Source: JADJGC01 sp964617645 (GTDB taxonomy: Bacteria; Zixibacteria; MSB-5A5; CAIYYT01). From it: 64,000 nucleotides of DNA. The stretch's first letter is position 1. Each line of letters starts with the position of its first letter. Where the stretch lies: positions 1-64,000 of the forward strand of contig CAZTYE010000008.1 in assembly GCA_964617645.1 (NCBI GenBank), in the 5' to 3' direction. Under the pieces are notes generated by a model, which had not been told where the DNA came from, did not search any database, and saw only the letters and a program-made list of their open reading frames with translations. The position numbers and the translations under genes were made by a program. Positions 18,125 to 27,267 of this stretch are shown one piece after another.

Positions 18125-19002
18125 TGCCCGAGTATGCTTACTACCCCGGTTGTAGCCTGGAGCACACCGCCAGCCCCTACGACGCCTCGATGCGGGCGAT
18201 CTTCAAGGCGCTCGACGTAAACCTGCGAGAGATTGAGGATTGGAACTGTTGCGGCGCGACGATGTACATGTCGTCCAAGAAGATCGTCGGCTATTCCATT
18301 TCCGCCCGCAATCTGGCATTGGCGCAGGAAATGAAGCTGGACGTGTGCGCGCCGTGTTCAAGCTGCTACACGATTCTGCGCAAGACTAATCGCCACATCA
18401 ACTGGGATCCGAAAGAACGCGACAAAATTAATCAGGCCTTGGCGGCGGCGGAACTGAAGTATGACGGCAGTGTCAGTGTCCGCCATCCACTCGACATTCT
18501 GGTGAACGACATTGGGTTGGAGACTATCAAGAAGAAGGTCACGCGACCGCTCACCGGTCTCAAGGTGGCTCCCTACTACGGCTGCCAGATCGTGCGACCC
18601 CACGGTTATTTTGACGACAAAGATGATCCGCAAACGATGGACCAGTTGATTCAGGCGCTGGGCGCCGAAGCGGTGCACTATCCGCCGAAGGTGCGTTGTT
18701 GCGGTGGAATGTTGATGACCACTGACGAGACCATCGCCTTGAAGCTCTGCGAAAACCTCTTGCAGGCCGCAGACGAGAACGAGGCAGATGTTGTCGCAAC
18801 AGCATGCCCGTTGTGTCATATCAATCTTGAGGGTTATCAGAAGCAAATCAATCAACGTTTCGGTACCAAATACGAACTTCCGATCATCTATTTCACGCAT
18901 CTCGTTGGCATTGCGCTGGGAGTGAAACCGTCTGAACTTGGTTTGGACAAATTGCTGATTCCGGCGCGTCGGCTTACTGCAATGGCGGAGGTGGCGGTAT
19001 GA
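18124..19002 (+). CDS. hdrB: heterodisulfide reductase subunit B-like, two CCG domains
   Basis: A 292-residue protein with both CCG cysteine motifs intact: C10, C42-C43, C78-x2-C81, and C154, C192-C193, C228-x2-C231. In methanogen HdrB these bind two non-cubane [4Fe-4S] clusters that cleave the CoM-S-S-CoB heterodisulfide. This bacterium has no reason to use that substrate, so another disulfide or low-molecular-weight acceptor is more likely. The final 4 nt overlap the next gene. Spacing within each CCG motif is close to the methanogen pattern, so catalysis looks retained. Confidence 0.92.
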   Translation: MPEYAYYPGCSLEHTASPYDASMRAIFKALDVNLREIEDWNCCGATMYMSSKKIVGYSISARNLALAQEMKLDVCAPCSSCYTILRKTNRHINWDPKERDKINQALAAAELKYDGSVSVRHPLDILVNDIGLETIKKKVTRPLTGLKVAPYYGCQIVRPHGYFDDKDDPQTMDQLIQALGAEAVHYPPKVRCCGGMLMTTDETIALKLCENLLQAADENEADVVATACPLCHINLEGYQKQINQRFGTKYELPIIYFTHLVGIALGVKPSELGLDKLLIPARRLTAMAEVAV

Positions 19003-19964
19003 ACTCCAACAATGGAAGGAAGCCGATCCGAATCGGCGTCTATGTCTGTCACTGTGGCACCAATATTTCTAAAATGGTGGATGTCGCTAAAGTCGCCGAA
19101 AGTGCTGCAGGTTTCCCGGATGTCGTCGTAGCACGGCACTACAAGTTCATGTGCTCCGATCCGGGTCAAGACCTGATCCAGAAGGACATCAAGGAACTTG
19201 AATTGACGCGAGTCGTTGTCGCGGCTTGCAGTCCGCTGATGCACGAGCCGACCTTCCGCAAGGCGTGCGATATGGCCGGGCTCAACCGCTATCTCTTCGA
19301 AATGGCCAACATTCGCGAGCAGGTGAGTTGGGTGACACTCGATCCCAAAGCCGCGACAGCCAAATCGATTGCGCTCGTCCGCGCCGCGGTTAATCGGGTG
19401 CGATTCCACCAAGAGCTCGAGATGCGCCGCGTACCGATCAAGCAGCAGGTAATGGTGGTGGGTGGTGGTATCGCCGGCATCGAAGCGGCGCTGCAGATGG
19501 CCGATGCCGGGTTCGACGTGATTTTGGTCGAGAAGGAGCCTTCGATTGGCGGTCACATGGCTCAGTTCGACAAGACCTTCCCGACACTCGATTGCGCGGC
19601 GTGTATTCTGACGCCCAAGATGGTGTCGGTTGGGAAACACCCCAAGATTCGCCTGATGACTTGGACGGATGTTGAAGAGGTCTCCGGATATCTGGGCAAT
19701 TTCAAAGTCAAGCTGAAGAAGAAACCCCGCTACGTAGATCCGAAAAAGTGCAACTCCTGCGGCGCCTGTTACGAGGCCTGCCCAAGTGTGCCGTCACCCA
19801 TGCGGCGACGGATGATTCTTGGCGACCGCGTTTACCGCGAGGGACGGCTGCTTGATGTGCAAGACAAGTGGCGCATGGGACCGAAACACGACCTGACCAT
19901 TCTCACCGGGGCGCAGCCGATGCCGGAGAATGTCACCAAGCCGGCGGAGGTGGAGACAATATGA
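18999..19964 (+). CDS. HdrA N-terminal half (FAD, [4Fe-4S])
   Basis: A 321-residue protein covering only the first half of HdrA. It has the N-terminal HdrA domain (VYVCHCGTNISKMVDV) and the FAD-binding Rossmann segment (VVGGGIAG at 153-160, then EKEPSIGGHMAQFDKTFPTL). It also has the CAACILTPKM stretch and one ferredoxin motif (C251, C254, C257, C261). It then ends with a short tail and a stop overlapping the next ATG. Normal HdrA is about 650 residues and continues with more clusters and the rest of the FAD fold. That missing half is encoded in the gene at 22516, so HdrA here is probably a two-chain subunit that bifurcates electrons at its flavin. Confidence 0.85.
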   Translation: MNSNNGRKPIRIGVYVCHCGTNISKMVDVAKVAESAAGFPDVVVARHYKFMCSDPGQDLIQKDIKELELTRVVVAACSPLMHEPTFRKACDMAGLNRYLFEMANIREQVSWVTLDPKAATAKSIALVRAAVNRVRFHQELEMRRVPIKQQVMVVGGGIAGIEAALQMADAGFDVILVEKEPSIGGHMAQFDKTFPTLDCAACILTPKMVSVGKHPKIRLMTWTDVEEVSGYLGNFKVKLKKKPRYVDPKKCNSCGACYEACPSVPSPMRRRMILGDRVYREGRLLDVQDKWRMGPKHDLTILTGAQPMPENVTKPAEVETI

Positions 19965-20491
19965 CCACTGCAACACTCCCACCATCTACCCCGGACTACG
20001 ACGTTCAGGATGCAATCGACAAGATCGTCGAGGAGTATGGCGCCAAGCCGTCGGCGCTCATCATGATCTTGCAGGACATCCAGAAGCACTATCGCTACCT
20101 CCCCGAATCGGCGATGCAAGCGGTGTCAAAATCGATGAAGTTACCCATGGCGCAGATTTACGGTGTTGCGACTTTCTATCGCACGTTTAGTCTCAAGCCA
20201 AAGGGTAAGAACCACATCTGCGTCTGCACCGGCACAGCTTGCCACGTGCGGCAGGCGACGGTGATCGTCGACAAGCTCGAACGCGATCTTAAGATCAGGC
20301 CAGGCGAAACAACGGACGACGGTGAGATTAGCCTTGAGACTGTCAATTGCCTTGGCGCTTGCGCGCTTGGGCCGCTAGTCACCGCGAATGAAGTCTACTA
20401 TGGCAACATGACGGTCGCGAAGACCGAGCAGATGCTCTCCGATGTGCGCGCCGGAAAACTTCTGCGCAGACCTGAGGAGGTGAAGTCATGA
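19961..20491 (+). CDS. NuoE/HydC-like [2Fe-2S] subunit
   Basis: A 176-residue thioredoxin-like protein of the NuoE/HoxE/HndA type. The [2Fe-2S] ligands are C89-x4-C94 (CTGTAC) and C130-x3-C134 (CLGAC). The N-terminal helical part (IVEEYGAKPSALIMILQDIQ, YRYLPESAMQAVSKSM) is typical. In NAD-linked hydrogenases this subunit pairs with the NuoF-like FMN subunit. The start at 19961 overlaps the previous stop (ATGA). It has an intact set of ligands. Confidence 0.92.
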   Translation: MTTATLPPSTPDYDVQDAIDKIVEEYGAKPSALIMILQDIQKHYRYLPESAMQAVSKSMKLPMAQIYGVATFYRTFSLKPKGKNHICVCTGTACHVRQATVIVDKLERDLKIRPGETTDDGEISLETVNCLGACALGPLVTANEVYYGNMTVAKTEQMLSDVRAGKLLRRPEEVKS

Positions 20492-22506
20492 GCGAGTCGA
20501 AACTCAGGACTACGGCCGACCTCAAGAACCTACGCGATCGGCTCAAAGCTGGTCGCAACGCCAATCGAACGGTCGTGACCGTGTGTGCCGGCACCGGCTG
20601 TCTGGCTTGCGGCTGCGATGCCGTAACCAAAGTCTTCCGCCAGGCGCTGGTTGACGACCGGCTGGAAAACGAAGTCGAGATCAAGACTACCGGTTGCCAC
20701 GGATTCTGCGAACGGGGGCCGCTGGTTGTGATTCAACCGCAGGGCGTCTTCTACCAGCGCGTCAGGCCCGCCGACGCCAAGTTGATCTGGGATCAGACAA
20801 TCAAGGGCGGCCACTTGGTAAACAAGCTTCTCTACAAGGATCCCCAGTCGCAGCAAGTGATCAAGCACGAACGCGACATCCCGTTCTACAAGAAGCAGAT
20901 GCGTCTGATTTTTGGAAAGAACGGTTACATGGATCCGACCGCCATCAATGATTACATACTTCTCGGAGGCTACGACTCGATGGTCAAAGCCCTGACCTCT
21001 ATGAAGCCGGAGCAAATCATCGGCGAGATCAAGAAATCCGGTCTTCGCGGCCGCGGCGGTGGCGGATTTCCCGCCGGGAAGAAGTGGGACTCATGCCGCA
21101 AGGCGCCGGGCAGTCCGAAGTATGTCATTTGCAATGCCGACGAAGGTGACCCCGGCGCGTTTATGGACCGCTCGCTTCTCGAAGGCAACCCGCACTCGGT
21201 TATCGAGGGGATGGTGATCGGCGCCTATGCGATCGGGTCGAATGACGGTTTCGTCTATGTCCGCAATGAGTATCCGCTGGCGGTCAAGAACCTCACGATC
21301 GCTCTCAATCAGGCCCGCGAGTATGGCTTGCTCGGCAAGAACATCCTCGGCACCGGATTCGATTTCGATATTGAGATTTCTCGTGGCGGCGGCGCGTTTG
21401 TCTGCGGCGAATCGACGGCGCTGATGGCGTCTTTGGAAGGCAAAGTCGGTGAGCCGCGAGCTAAGTATATCCATACGGTCGAAGCTGGACTTTACGATAA
21501 GCCGTCGAATCTCAATAATGTCGAAACGTGGGCGAATGTCCCGGTCATCATCGAGAAAGGCGCCGAGTGGTATGCTTCCATCGGCACGGAAGGATCTAAG
21601 GGCACAAAGGTCTTTGCTCTGACCGGCAAGATCAACAATACCGGTCTGGTCGAAGTGCCGATGGGCATTACGCTGCGCGAGATCCTCTATGACATCGGCG
21701 GCGGCGTGCCGAACAATAAACGCTTCAAGGCCGTTCAGACAGGTGGACCATCGGGCGGCACTTTGATCGTGGAAACTTCCGACACGATGATTCATGACTC
21801 GCTCGTGGCGCACGGCGATATTGGCGAAGACGAGGAACCAATGAGCCTGCTCGACCTGCCCGTCGATTTCGATGAGCTGACCAAAGCCGGCTCGATGATG
21901 GGCTCGGGCGGGATGATCGTCATGGACGAGGATTCCTGCATGGTTGATGTTGCGCGCTACTTCCTGAATTTCCTTCAGGAAGAGTCGTGCGGCAAGTGTT
22001 TGCCATGCCGCGAAGGCATTGTCGTGATGCTCAACATTCTCAACAAAATCACGCGCGGCGAAGGAACGATGGCGGACATCGGCTACCTTGAGCAGCTTTC
22101 GCAGGTCATTATCGACACTTCGCTGTGCCAGCTCGGTGGTTCGGCGCCGAATCCGGTGCTGTCGACGATTCGCTATTTCCGGCAGGAGTATATCGCCCAC
22201 GTCAAAGACAAACGCTGTCCGGCCGGAGTCTGCAAGGAGTTGGTGGCGCACGCCATCGACAACACTTGCACCGGCTGCCATGCCTGTGTCAAACCGTGCC
22301 CGACTCAGGCGATTGTCGGCGAACCGAAACGGTTGCACGTGATCATTCAGGACAAGTGCATCCAGTGCGGCGCCTGCTATCAAATTTGTCGTTATAACTC
22401 AATCAAGCGCGTGAAACGCGGCGAAGGCGACCGCGTACAGCAGCGCGCCCGCGAATTGTGGCAGCCAAAACCGACCACTCCGGCCAGACAAGCGGCGACG
22501 GTGTAG
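20488..22506 (+). CDS. NuoF/HydB-like NADH-binding FMN subunit
   Basis: A 672-residue protein with three parts. First, an N-terminal thioredoxin-like [2Fe-2S] domain (C33, C38 and C70, C74). Second, the NuoF core with the FMN/NADH loop (GRGGGGFPAGKKW near 186-198), an ADEGDPGAFMDR segment and the [4Fe-4S] site C501, C504, C507, C547. Third, a C-terminal pair of [4Fe-4S] ferredoxin motifs (CTGCHACVKPC and CIQCGACYQIC, about 593-630). This three-part layout is that of HydB/HndC in electron-bifurcating hydrogenases, where FMN exchanges electrons with NAD(H). It overlaps the previous gene by 4 nt. Confidence 0.93.
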   Translation: MSESKLRTTADLKNLRDRLKAGRNANRTVVTVCAGTGCLACGCDAVTKVFRQALVDDRLENEVEIKTTGCHGFCERGPLVVIQPQGVFYQRVRPADAKLIWDQTIKGGHLVNKLLYKDPQSQQVIKHERDIPFYKKQMRLIFGKNGYMDPTAINDYILLGGYDSMVKALTSMKPEQIIGEIKKSGLRGRGGGGFPAGKKWDSCRKAPGSPKYVICNADEGDPGAFMDRSLLEGNPHSVIEGMVIGAYAIGSNDGFVYVRNEYPLAVKNLTIALNQAREYGLLGKNILGTGFDFDIEISRGGGAFVCGESTALMASLEGKVGEPRAKYIHTVEAGLYDKPSNLNNVETWANVPVIIEKGAEWYASIGTEGSKGTKVFALTGKINNTGLVEVPMGITLREILYDIGGGVPNNKRFKAVQTGGPSGGTLIVETSDTMIHDSLVAHGDIGEDEEPMSLLDLPVDFDELTKAGSMMGSGGMIVMDEDSCMVDVARYFLNFLQEESCGKCLPCREGIVVMLNILNKITRGEGTMADIGYLEQLSQVIIDTSLCQLGGSAPNPVLSTIRYFRQEYIAHVKDKRCPAGVCKELVAHAIDNTCTGCHACVKPCPTQAIVGEPKRLHVIIQDKCIQCGACYQICRYNSIKRVKRGEGDRVQQRARELWQPKPTTPARQAATV

Positions 22507-22515
22507 GAGGCATCT

Positions 22516-24273
22516 ATGGCTTTAGTGAATATCAAAGTTGACGGACAGGCAATTGCCGTTGAAGAGGGCTCTTACGTTCTCGAAGCCGCCCGCACGTTGG
22601 GAATCGATGTTCCGACGCTCTGCTACTACCCGTACATGAGCCCCTACGCTGCGTGTCGAATCTGCGCGGTTGAGGCCCGTAACGGCAAGGGTTGGTCGAA
22701 AATCGTAACGGCGTGCAACTATCCGGCATGGGAGGGTTTGGAAGTATTTACTACAACGCCGCGCGTTACCAACGCGCGTCGGACCAATCTGGAAATGTTG
22801 ATGGCGAATTGCGCGCCGTCGCCGACTATTGAGCGACTGGCGGAGAAATTCGGGATTTCCGAGCCGCGCTGGGGAACCGGAGAGTACACCTGTATTCTTT
22901 GCGGCCTGTGCGTCCGCATCTGTGACGAAGTCGTCGGCGCGCACGCGCTGACGTTTGTCAATCGCGGCCGCAATCGCGATGTCTCAACGCCGTTCGAGCG
23001 CGACTCGGAGGCTTGTATTCTTTGCGGCGCCTGCGCCAAGGTCTGCCCGACCGGCTACATCAAGATGCAGGATCTCGAAGAGCGCGCGATCAATCACCGC
23101 GAACTGAATCTCGGCCCCAATGCAGCAATTACGCTGCCGTTTCGGCAGGCGGTGCCGAACGTGCCGGTGATCATGCGCGAGAATTGCATCCACTACAAAA
23201 CCGGCGGCTGCATGGTTTGCAGTCAGGTCTGCCCGAAGGAGTGCATCGACTACGGCGACGGTCCGGAGCTCGAAGAGGTCGAAGTTGGCGCGATCGTGCT
23301 CGCGACCGGCTTTCAGGACTTCGATCCGACACCGATGAAGCAATACGGTTACGGCAAGTACCCCAACGTCATCACCTCGATCGAGTTCGAGAAGATGAAC
23401 AACGCCGCCGGTCCGACCGGCGGAAAAATCTATCTCGAAAATGGCGATGAGCCGCGCCGGATCGGAATTATCCACTGCATCGGCAGTCGCGACGAAAAGC
23501 AGCACAAATATTGCAGCCGGGTTTGCTGCATGTACGCGCTAAAATTCGCGCACTTGATCAAAGAGAAAACCAAGGCCGACGTTTACCAGTTCTATATCGA
23601 CATGCGCGCCTTCGGCAAGGGCTACGAAGAATTCTACCAGCGCATTCTCGATGAGGGCGGCAATGTCATTCGCGGCAAGGGCGCCGAGGTGGTGCCGTCA
23701 AGCCACAAAGAACGTCCCGAAGGCCACTTGATCATCCGCTGCGAGGACACACTGATCGGCAAGTATCGCGAGATACCGGTCGATATGGTCGTGCTCTGCA
23801 CGGCGCTTGAGGCGCAGGCCGATGCTAAAGATGTCGCCCGCAAGTTCAATATTTCGGTCGGCGCCGACGGCTGGTTTATCGAATCGCATCCGAAACTGGG
23901 ACCAGTGTCTACGGCCACCGAAGGCGTGTTCTTGGCCGGAGTATGTCAGGGCGCGAAAGACATTCCCGATACGGTGGCGCAAGGTTCAGCGGCAGCCGCG
24001 CAGGTACTGAAACTTCTCTGCCAGAAGGAAGTGTTGATGGACGCGACCTACGCGGAAATCAGCGAAGAGCTATGCTCCGGTTGTCGCATCTGCAACGACA
24101 TGTGCCCCTATCACGCCATCGACTACAACAGCGAAAAGAAAGTCAGTTGCGTGAACTCGGCGCTGTGCAAAGCCTGCGGCACGTGCGTCGCCGCTTGTCC
24201 GTCCGGCGCGATCACGGGACGGCATTTCACCGATGAACAAATCTACGCGCAGATAGAAGGGATACTGGCATGA
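22516..24273 (+). CDS. fusion: HoxU/HydA-like Fe-S module + HdrA C-terminal half
   Basis: A 585-residue protein joining two families. Residues 1-80: a NuoG/HoxU-type [2Fe-2S] domain (C36, C47, C50, C67). Residues 80-185: two [4Fe-4S] motifs (C126, C129, C132, C136; C167, C170, C173, C177). From about 190 it continues as the second half of HdrA: ITLPFRQAVPNVPVI, a cluster motif (C224, C232, C235, C239), the rest of the FAD fold (VGAIVLATGFQDFDP, HCIGSRDEKQHKYCSRVCC, VFLAGVCQGAKDIPD) and two C-terminal ferredoxin motifs from C520. It supplies what the gene at 18999 lacks. The usual His-Cys N5 ligands after the [2Fe-2S] domain appear lost (MANCAPSPTIE in their place). Confidence 0.88.
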   Translation: MALVNIKVDGQAIAVEEGSYVLEAARTLGIDVPTLCYYPYMSPYAACRICAVEARNGKGWSKIVTACNYPAWEGLEVFTTTPRVTNARRTNLEMLMANCAPSPTIERLAEKFGISEPRWGTGEYTCILCGLCVRICDEVVGAHALTFVNRGRNRDVSTPFERDSEACILCGACAKVCPTGYIKMQDLEERAINHRELNLGPNAAITLPFRQAVPNVPVIMRENCIHYKTGGCMVCSQVCPKECIDYGDGPELEEVEVGAIVLATGFQDFDPTPMKQYGYGKYPNVITSIEFEKMNNAAGPTGGKIYLENGDEPRRIGIIHCIGSRDEKQHKYCSRVCCMYALKFAHLIKEKTKADVYQFYIDMRAFGKGYEEFYQRILDEGGNVIRGKGAEVVPSSHKERPEGHLIIRCEDTLIGKYREIPVDMVVLCTALEAQADAKDVARKFNISVGADGWFIESHPKLGPVSTATEGVFLAGVCQGAKDIPDTVAQGSAAAAQVLKLLCQKEVLMDATYAEISEELCSGCRICNDMCPYHAIDYNSEKKVSCVNSALCKACGTCVAACPSGAITGRHFTDEQIYAQIEGILA

Positions 24274-24719
24274 GCTTTGAACCCCGAATTGTCGGTTTCC
24301 TGTGCAACTGGTGCAGCTATACCGGCGCCGATCTCGCCGGCACGGCGCGGTTGCATTATCCCCCCAACGTCACCAGCATTCGAGTTATGTGCTCCGGCCG
24401 CGTCGATCCCGGTTTCGTGCTCGATGCCTTTCGACGCGGCGCCGACGGCGTGCTCGTTTGCGGTTGTCATCCCGGTGATTGCCACTATATCGAGGGCAAC
24501 TACAAGTGCATGCGCCGGATGCCGCTAACGCAGCTTTTGCTTGAGAAGATGGGTATCGACAAACGCCGTCTGCGACTGGAGTGGGTGTCAGCTTCTGAAG
24601 GAGGACGATTCCAGGAAGTCATAACTGAGTTCACCGATACGATTCGCGCTCTCGGGCCGATGAAGCTCACCGACCACAGCTTCGATCCATCGGCGGAGGA
24701 GGTATATCAGCATGCCTAA
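24270..24719 (+). CDS. mvhD: hydrogenase delta subunit MvhD
   Basis: A 149-residue [2Fe-2S] protein with the MvhD cysteine pattern (C12, C15, C41, C64, C66, C71; CGCHPGDCHY is diagnostic). In methanogens MvhD links the Mvh hydrogenase to HdrA, carrying electrons to the bifurcating flavin. Its presence argues that this hydrogenase docks to the HdrA part. It overlaps both neighbours by 4 and 8 nt. Confidence 0.95.
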   Translation: MSFEPRIVGFLCNWCSYTGADLAGTARLHYPPNVTSIRVMCSGRVDPGFVLDAFRRGADGVLVCGCHPGDCHYIEGNYKCMRRMPLTQLLLEKMGIDKRRLRLEWVSASEGGRFQEVITEFTDTIRALGPMKLTDHSFDPSAEEVYQHA

Positions 24720-25683
24720 ACCGAAACTGGCCGTATATTGGGCGGCCTCGTGCGGCGGGTGCGATATCGCGATCCTCGATATTGAGGACAAGATATTGGC
24801 CGTCGCCGACTTCTTCGATGTAGTTTTCTGGCCCTGCGCGATGGATATCAAATACGACGACGTTCGTGCCCTGCCCGACAAGTCAATTACCGTGACGCTG
24901 TTCAACGGCGCGATCCGCACCAGCGAGAATTTCGAGCTGGCGCAATTGATGCGGCAAAAATCGGTTGTGCTGGTGGCTTTCGGAAGCTGCGCCGGCGAGG
25001 GCTGTATTCCGGCACTGGCGAATTTCACCAACAAGGAAGCAATCCTCGATTACGTCTATCACAAGTCGCCGTCGATTGCCAACGGCAACAACGTTGTGCC
25101 ACAGCCGTCGTATGATGTGCCCGAGGGGACGATTACGATTCCGAAGTTATGGAATACCGTGCGCTCGTTGGACCAGGTCGTCGAAGTCGACTACTATATC
25201 CCCGGATGTCCGCCGCAATCGGATCAGATTGCCAACGCCGTGCTTGCCGTGATCGACATCCTGCAAAACGGCAAGCCACTGCCGCCGAAGGGCACGGTAC
25301 TGGGCGCTTCGGACAAGTCCTGTTGTGACGAGTGTCCGCGGGAGCGCAATATCAAGAAGATCAAGTCGTTCATTCGTCCGTTTGAGAAGGTCACCGATTC
25401 GAACCTGTGCTTAATGGAGCAGGGCATTGTCTGTGTGGGACCGGCGACGCGTTCCGGTTGCGGCGCCAAGTGCGTCAAAGCCGGAATGCCTTGTCGCGGC
25501 TGTTACGGCTTGCCATCCAATGTTCGGGATCAAGGCGCCAAGATGGTTTCCGCGCTGGCCAGTGTGATTGATTCGACCGATCCGGAAGAGATCGAGCAGA
25601 TCATCCAGACGATCCCTGATCCGCTGGGAACGTTTTATCGCTTCAGCATGGCCGGATCGATGCTGCGGAGGGTGCAAGTATGA
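24712..25683 (+). CDS. mvhG: [NiFe]-hydrogenase small subunit, group 3 (MvhG-like)
   Basis: A 323-residue subunit carrying three Fe-S clusters that wire the NiFe site to MvhD. The proximal cluster motif begins C14-x2-C17 (SCGGCD) and continues with FGSCAGEGC and YIPGCPPQ. Further cysteines for medial and distal clusters lie in CCDEC and GCGAKCVKAGMPCRGC. There is no twin-arginine signal, so the enzyme is cytoplasmic as expected for group 3. It starts 8 nt inside mvhD and ends overlapping mvhA. Confidence 0.94.
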   Translation: MPKPKLAVYWAASCGGCDIAILDIEDKILAVADFFDVVFWPCAMDIKYDDVRALPDKSITVTLFNGAIRTSENFELAQLMRQKSVVLVAFGSCAGEGCIPALANFTNKEAILDYVYHKSPSIANGNNVVPQPSYDVPEGTITIPKLWNTVRSLDQVVEVDYYIPGCPPQSDQIANAVLAVIDILQNGKPLPPKGTVLGASDKSCCDECPRERNIKKIKSFIRPFEKVTDSNLCLMEQGIVCVGPATRSGCGAKCVKAGMPCRGCYGLPSNVRDQGAKMVSALASVIDSTDPEEIEQIIQTIPDPLGTFYRFSMAGSMLRRVQV

Positions 25684-27158
25684 AGAGCGTAGTTATAGAC
25701 CCGATCACTCGCCTCGAAGGCCACGGCAAGATTCACCTGTTCGTCAACGACGACGGAAGTCTGGCTAATTGCTACTTTCAGGTGCCGGAACTGCGCGGCT
25801 TTGAGAAGTTCTGTCAGGGTCGGCCAGTAGAGGAACTTCCACGAATTACGACGCGTATCTGCGGTGTTTGTCCCGACGCGCATCACATGGCATCGGCGAA
25901 AGCCTGTGACGCGGTCTACGGAGTTACGATTCCGCCGGCGGCGCGCAAGTTGCGCGAGCTAATGTACAACGCTTTCTATGCCGGTGACCACACGACGCAT
26001 TTTTATGCTCTGGGCGGTCCCGATTTCGTATGCGGGCCGGATGCCCCGAAGGAGGAACGCAATATCCTCGGCGTGATCGCCAAGGTCGGTATTGACGCCG
26101 GCAAAAAAGTGATCGCGCAGCGTGCCCGCGGGCAGCGGGTCATCGAGATCATCGGTGGCAAGAAAGTGCACCCAGTGACGTCGCTTCCCGGCGGCCTCAG
26201 CAAGGGGATCACCAAAGAAGAGCAGCAGGAGATCATCGAAATCGGCAGAGAGATGGTGGAATTCGCCAAGTTCACGATTCAGATTCTCAATGACGTTGTG
26301 CTCGCGAACAAGGGATACGTTGATCTCATCTTGTCCGACATGTTTGCGCACCAGACTTACAACATGGGTCTGGTGGATTCCAGCGGGAAGGTCAATTTCT
26401 ACGACGGCGAAGTGCGCGTGACCGCGCCCGATGGTTCGCGGCATGCGCAGTATCAGCCGAAGGATTATCTCGACTACGTCGCTGAGCATGTTGAGCCGTA
26501 CTCGTATCTCAAGTACCCGTTTCTCAAGAAAGTCGGGTGGAAGGGCTTTGAAGACGGCGTTGATTCCGGCATATACAAGGCCACGCCGCTGTCGCGACTC
26601 AATGTTGCCGACGGCATGGCGACGCCGTTGGCACAGGCCGAATATGAGCGCTACTTTGAGACTTTGACCGGCGATCGCTCCGGCGTCATACCGGTGCACT
26701 CGACTTTGGCAACCCACTGGGCGCGCGTGGTCGAGTTGATGTTCGCCTGTGAAGCCACGCTGCAGCAAGCACAGGATGATGAGATCACCGATCCTCATGT
26801 GCTCAACGTGCCGACACATTGTGTTGGCGAAGGCGTGGGTATTGTGGAAGCGCCGCGTGGAACGCTGACGCATCACTATAAGACCGACCAGAACGGAATC
26901 GTCACGGAAGCCAATCTGATCGTGGGCACGACCAACAACAACGCGCCGATCACAATGTCGATCAAGCGCGCCGCCGAGGGGTTAATCAAGAAAGGCTCGA
27001 AGATTACCGACGGCACACTCAACAAGATTGAGATGGCGTTCCGGGCCTACGACCCCTGCTTCGGCTGCGCGACGCATTCGCTTCCGGGCGAAATGCCGCT
27101 CGAAGTCATCGTTCACGACGCCGAAACCGGCGAGGTGGTAGACAGCGCCAGAAGATAG
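25680..27158 (+). CDS. mvhA: [NiFe]-hydrogenase large subunit, group 3 (MvhA-like)
   Basis: A 492-residue catalytic subunit. The four NiFe ligands are present: C61 and C64 in RICGVCPDAHH, and C460 and C463 in DPCFGCATH. After His466 there is a 26-residue tail, the peptide normally removed by a maturation protease once nickel is inserted. The N-terminus has the usual IDPITRLEGHGKI. Sequence style and partners (MvhD, HdrA) fit group 3c, but the NADH modules in the same operon also resemble bifurcating HydABCSL enzymes; a phylogeny would decide. Confidence 0.95.
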   Translation: MKSVVIDPITRLEGHGKIHLFVNDDGSLANCYFQVPELRGFEKFCQGRPVEELPRITTRICGVCPDAHHMASAKACDAVYGVTIPPAARKLRELMYNAFYAGDHTTHFYALGGPDFVCGPDAPKEERNILGVIAKVGIDAGKKVIAQRARGQRVIEIIGGKKVHPVTSLPGGLSKGITKEEQQEIIEIGREMVEFAKFTIQILNDVVLANKGYVDLILSDMFAHQTYNMGLVDSSGKVNFYDGEVRVTAPDGSRHAQYQPKDYLDYVAEHVEPYSYLKYPFLKKVGWKGFEDGVDSGIYKATPLSRLNVADGMATPLAQAEYERYFETLTGDRSGVIPVHSTLATHWARVVELMFACEATLQQAQDDEITDPHVLNVPTHCVGEGVGIVEAPRGTLTHHYKTDQNGIVTEANLIVGTTNNNAPITMSIKRAAEGLIKKGSKITDGTLNKIEMAFRAYDPCFGCATHSLPGEMPLEVIVHDAETGEVVDSARR

Positions 27159-27267
27159 TTTTCACTGTCCGCGTGAATTCCCGCGGATTGCGGAGCCCGG
27201 ATTACAGATCGTGAGGGCGCATTGACATGCGCCCCTACGCGAGCGCCGGCGCTGAGATGGCTGGTGT

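Noticed and set aside
21091..22383. 430-aa minus-strand frame
   Set aside because: Opposite the NuoF-like gene, a by-product of its codon bias.
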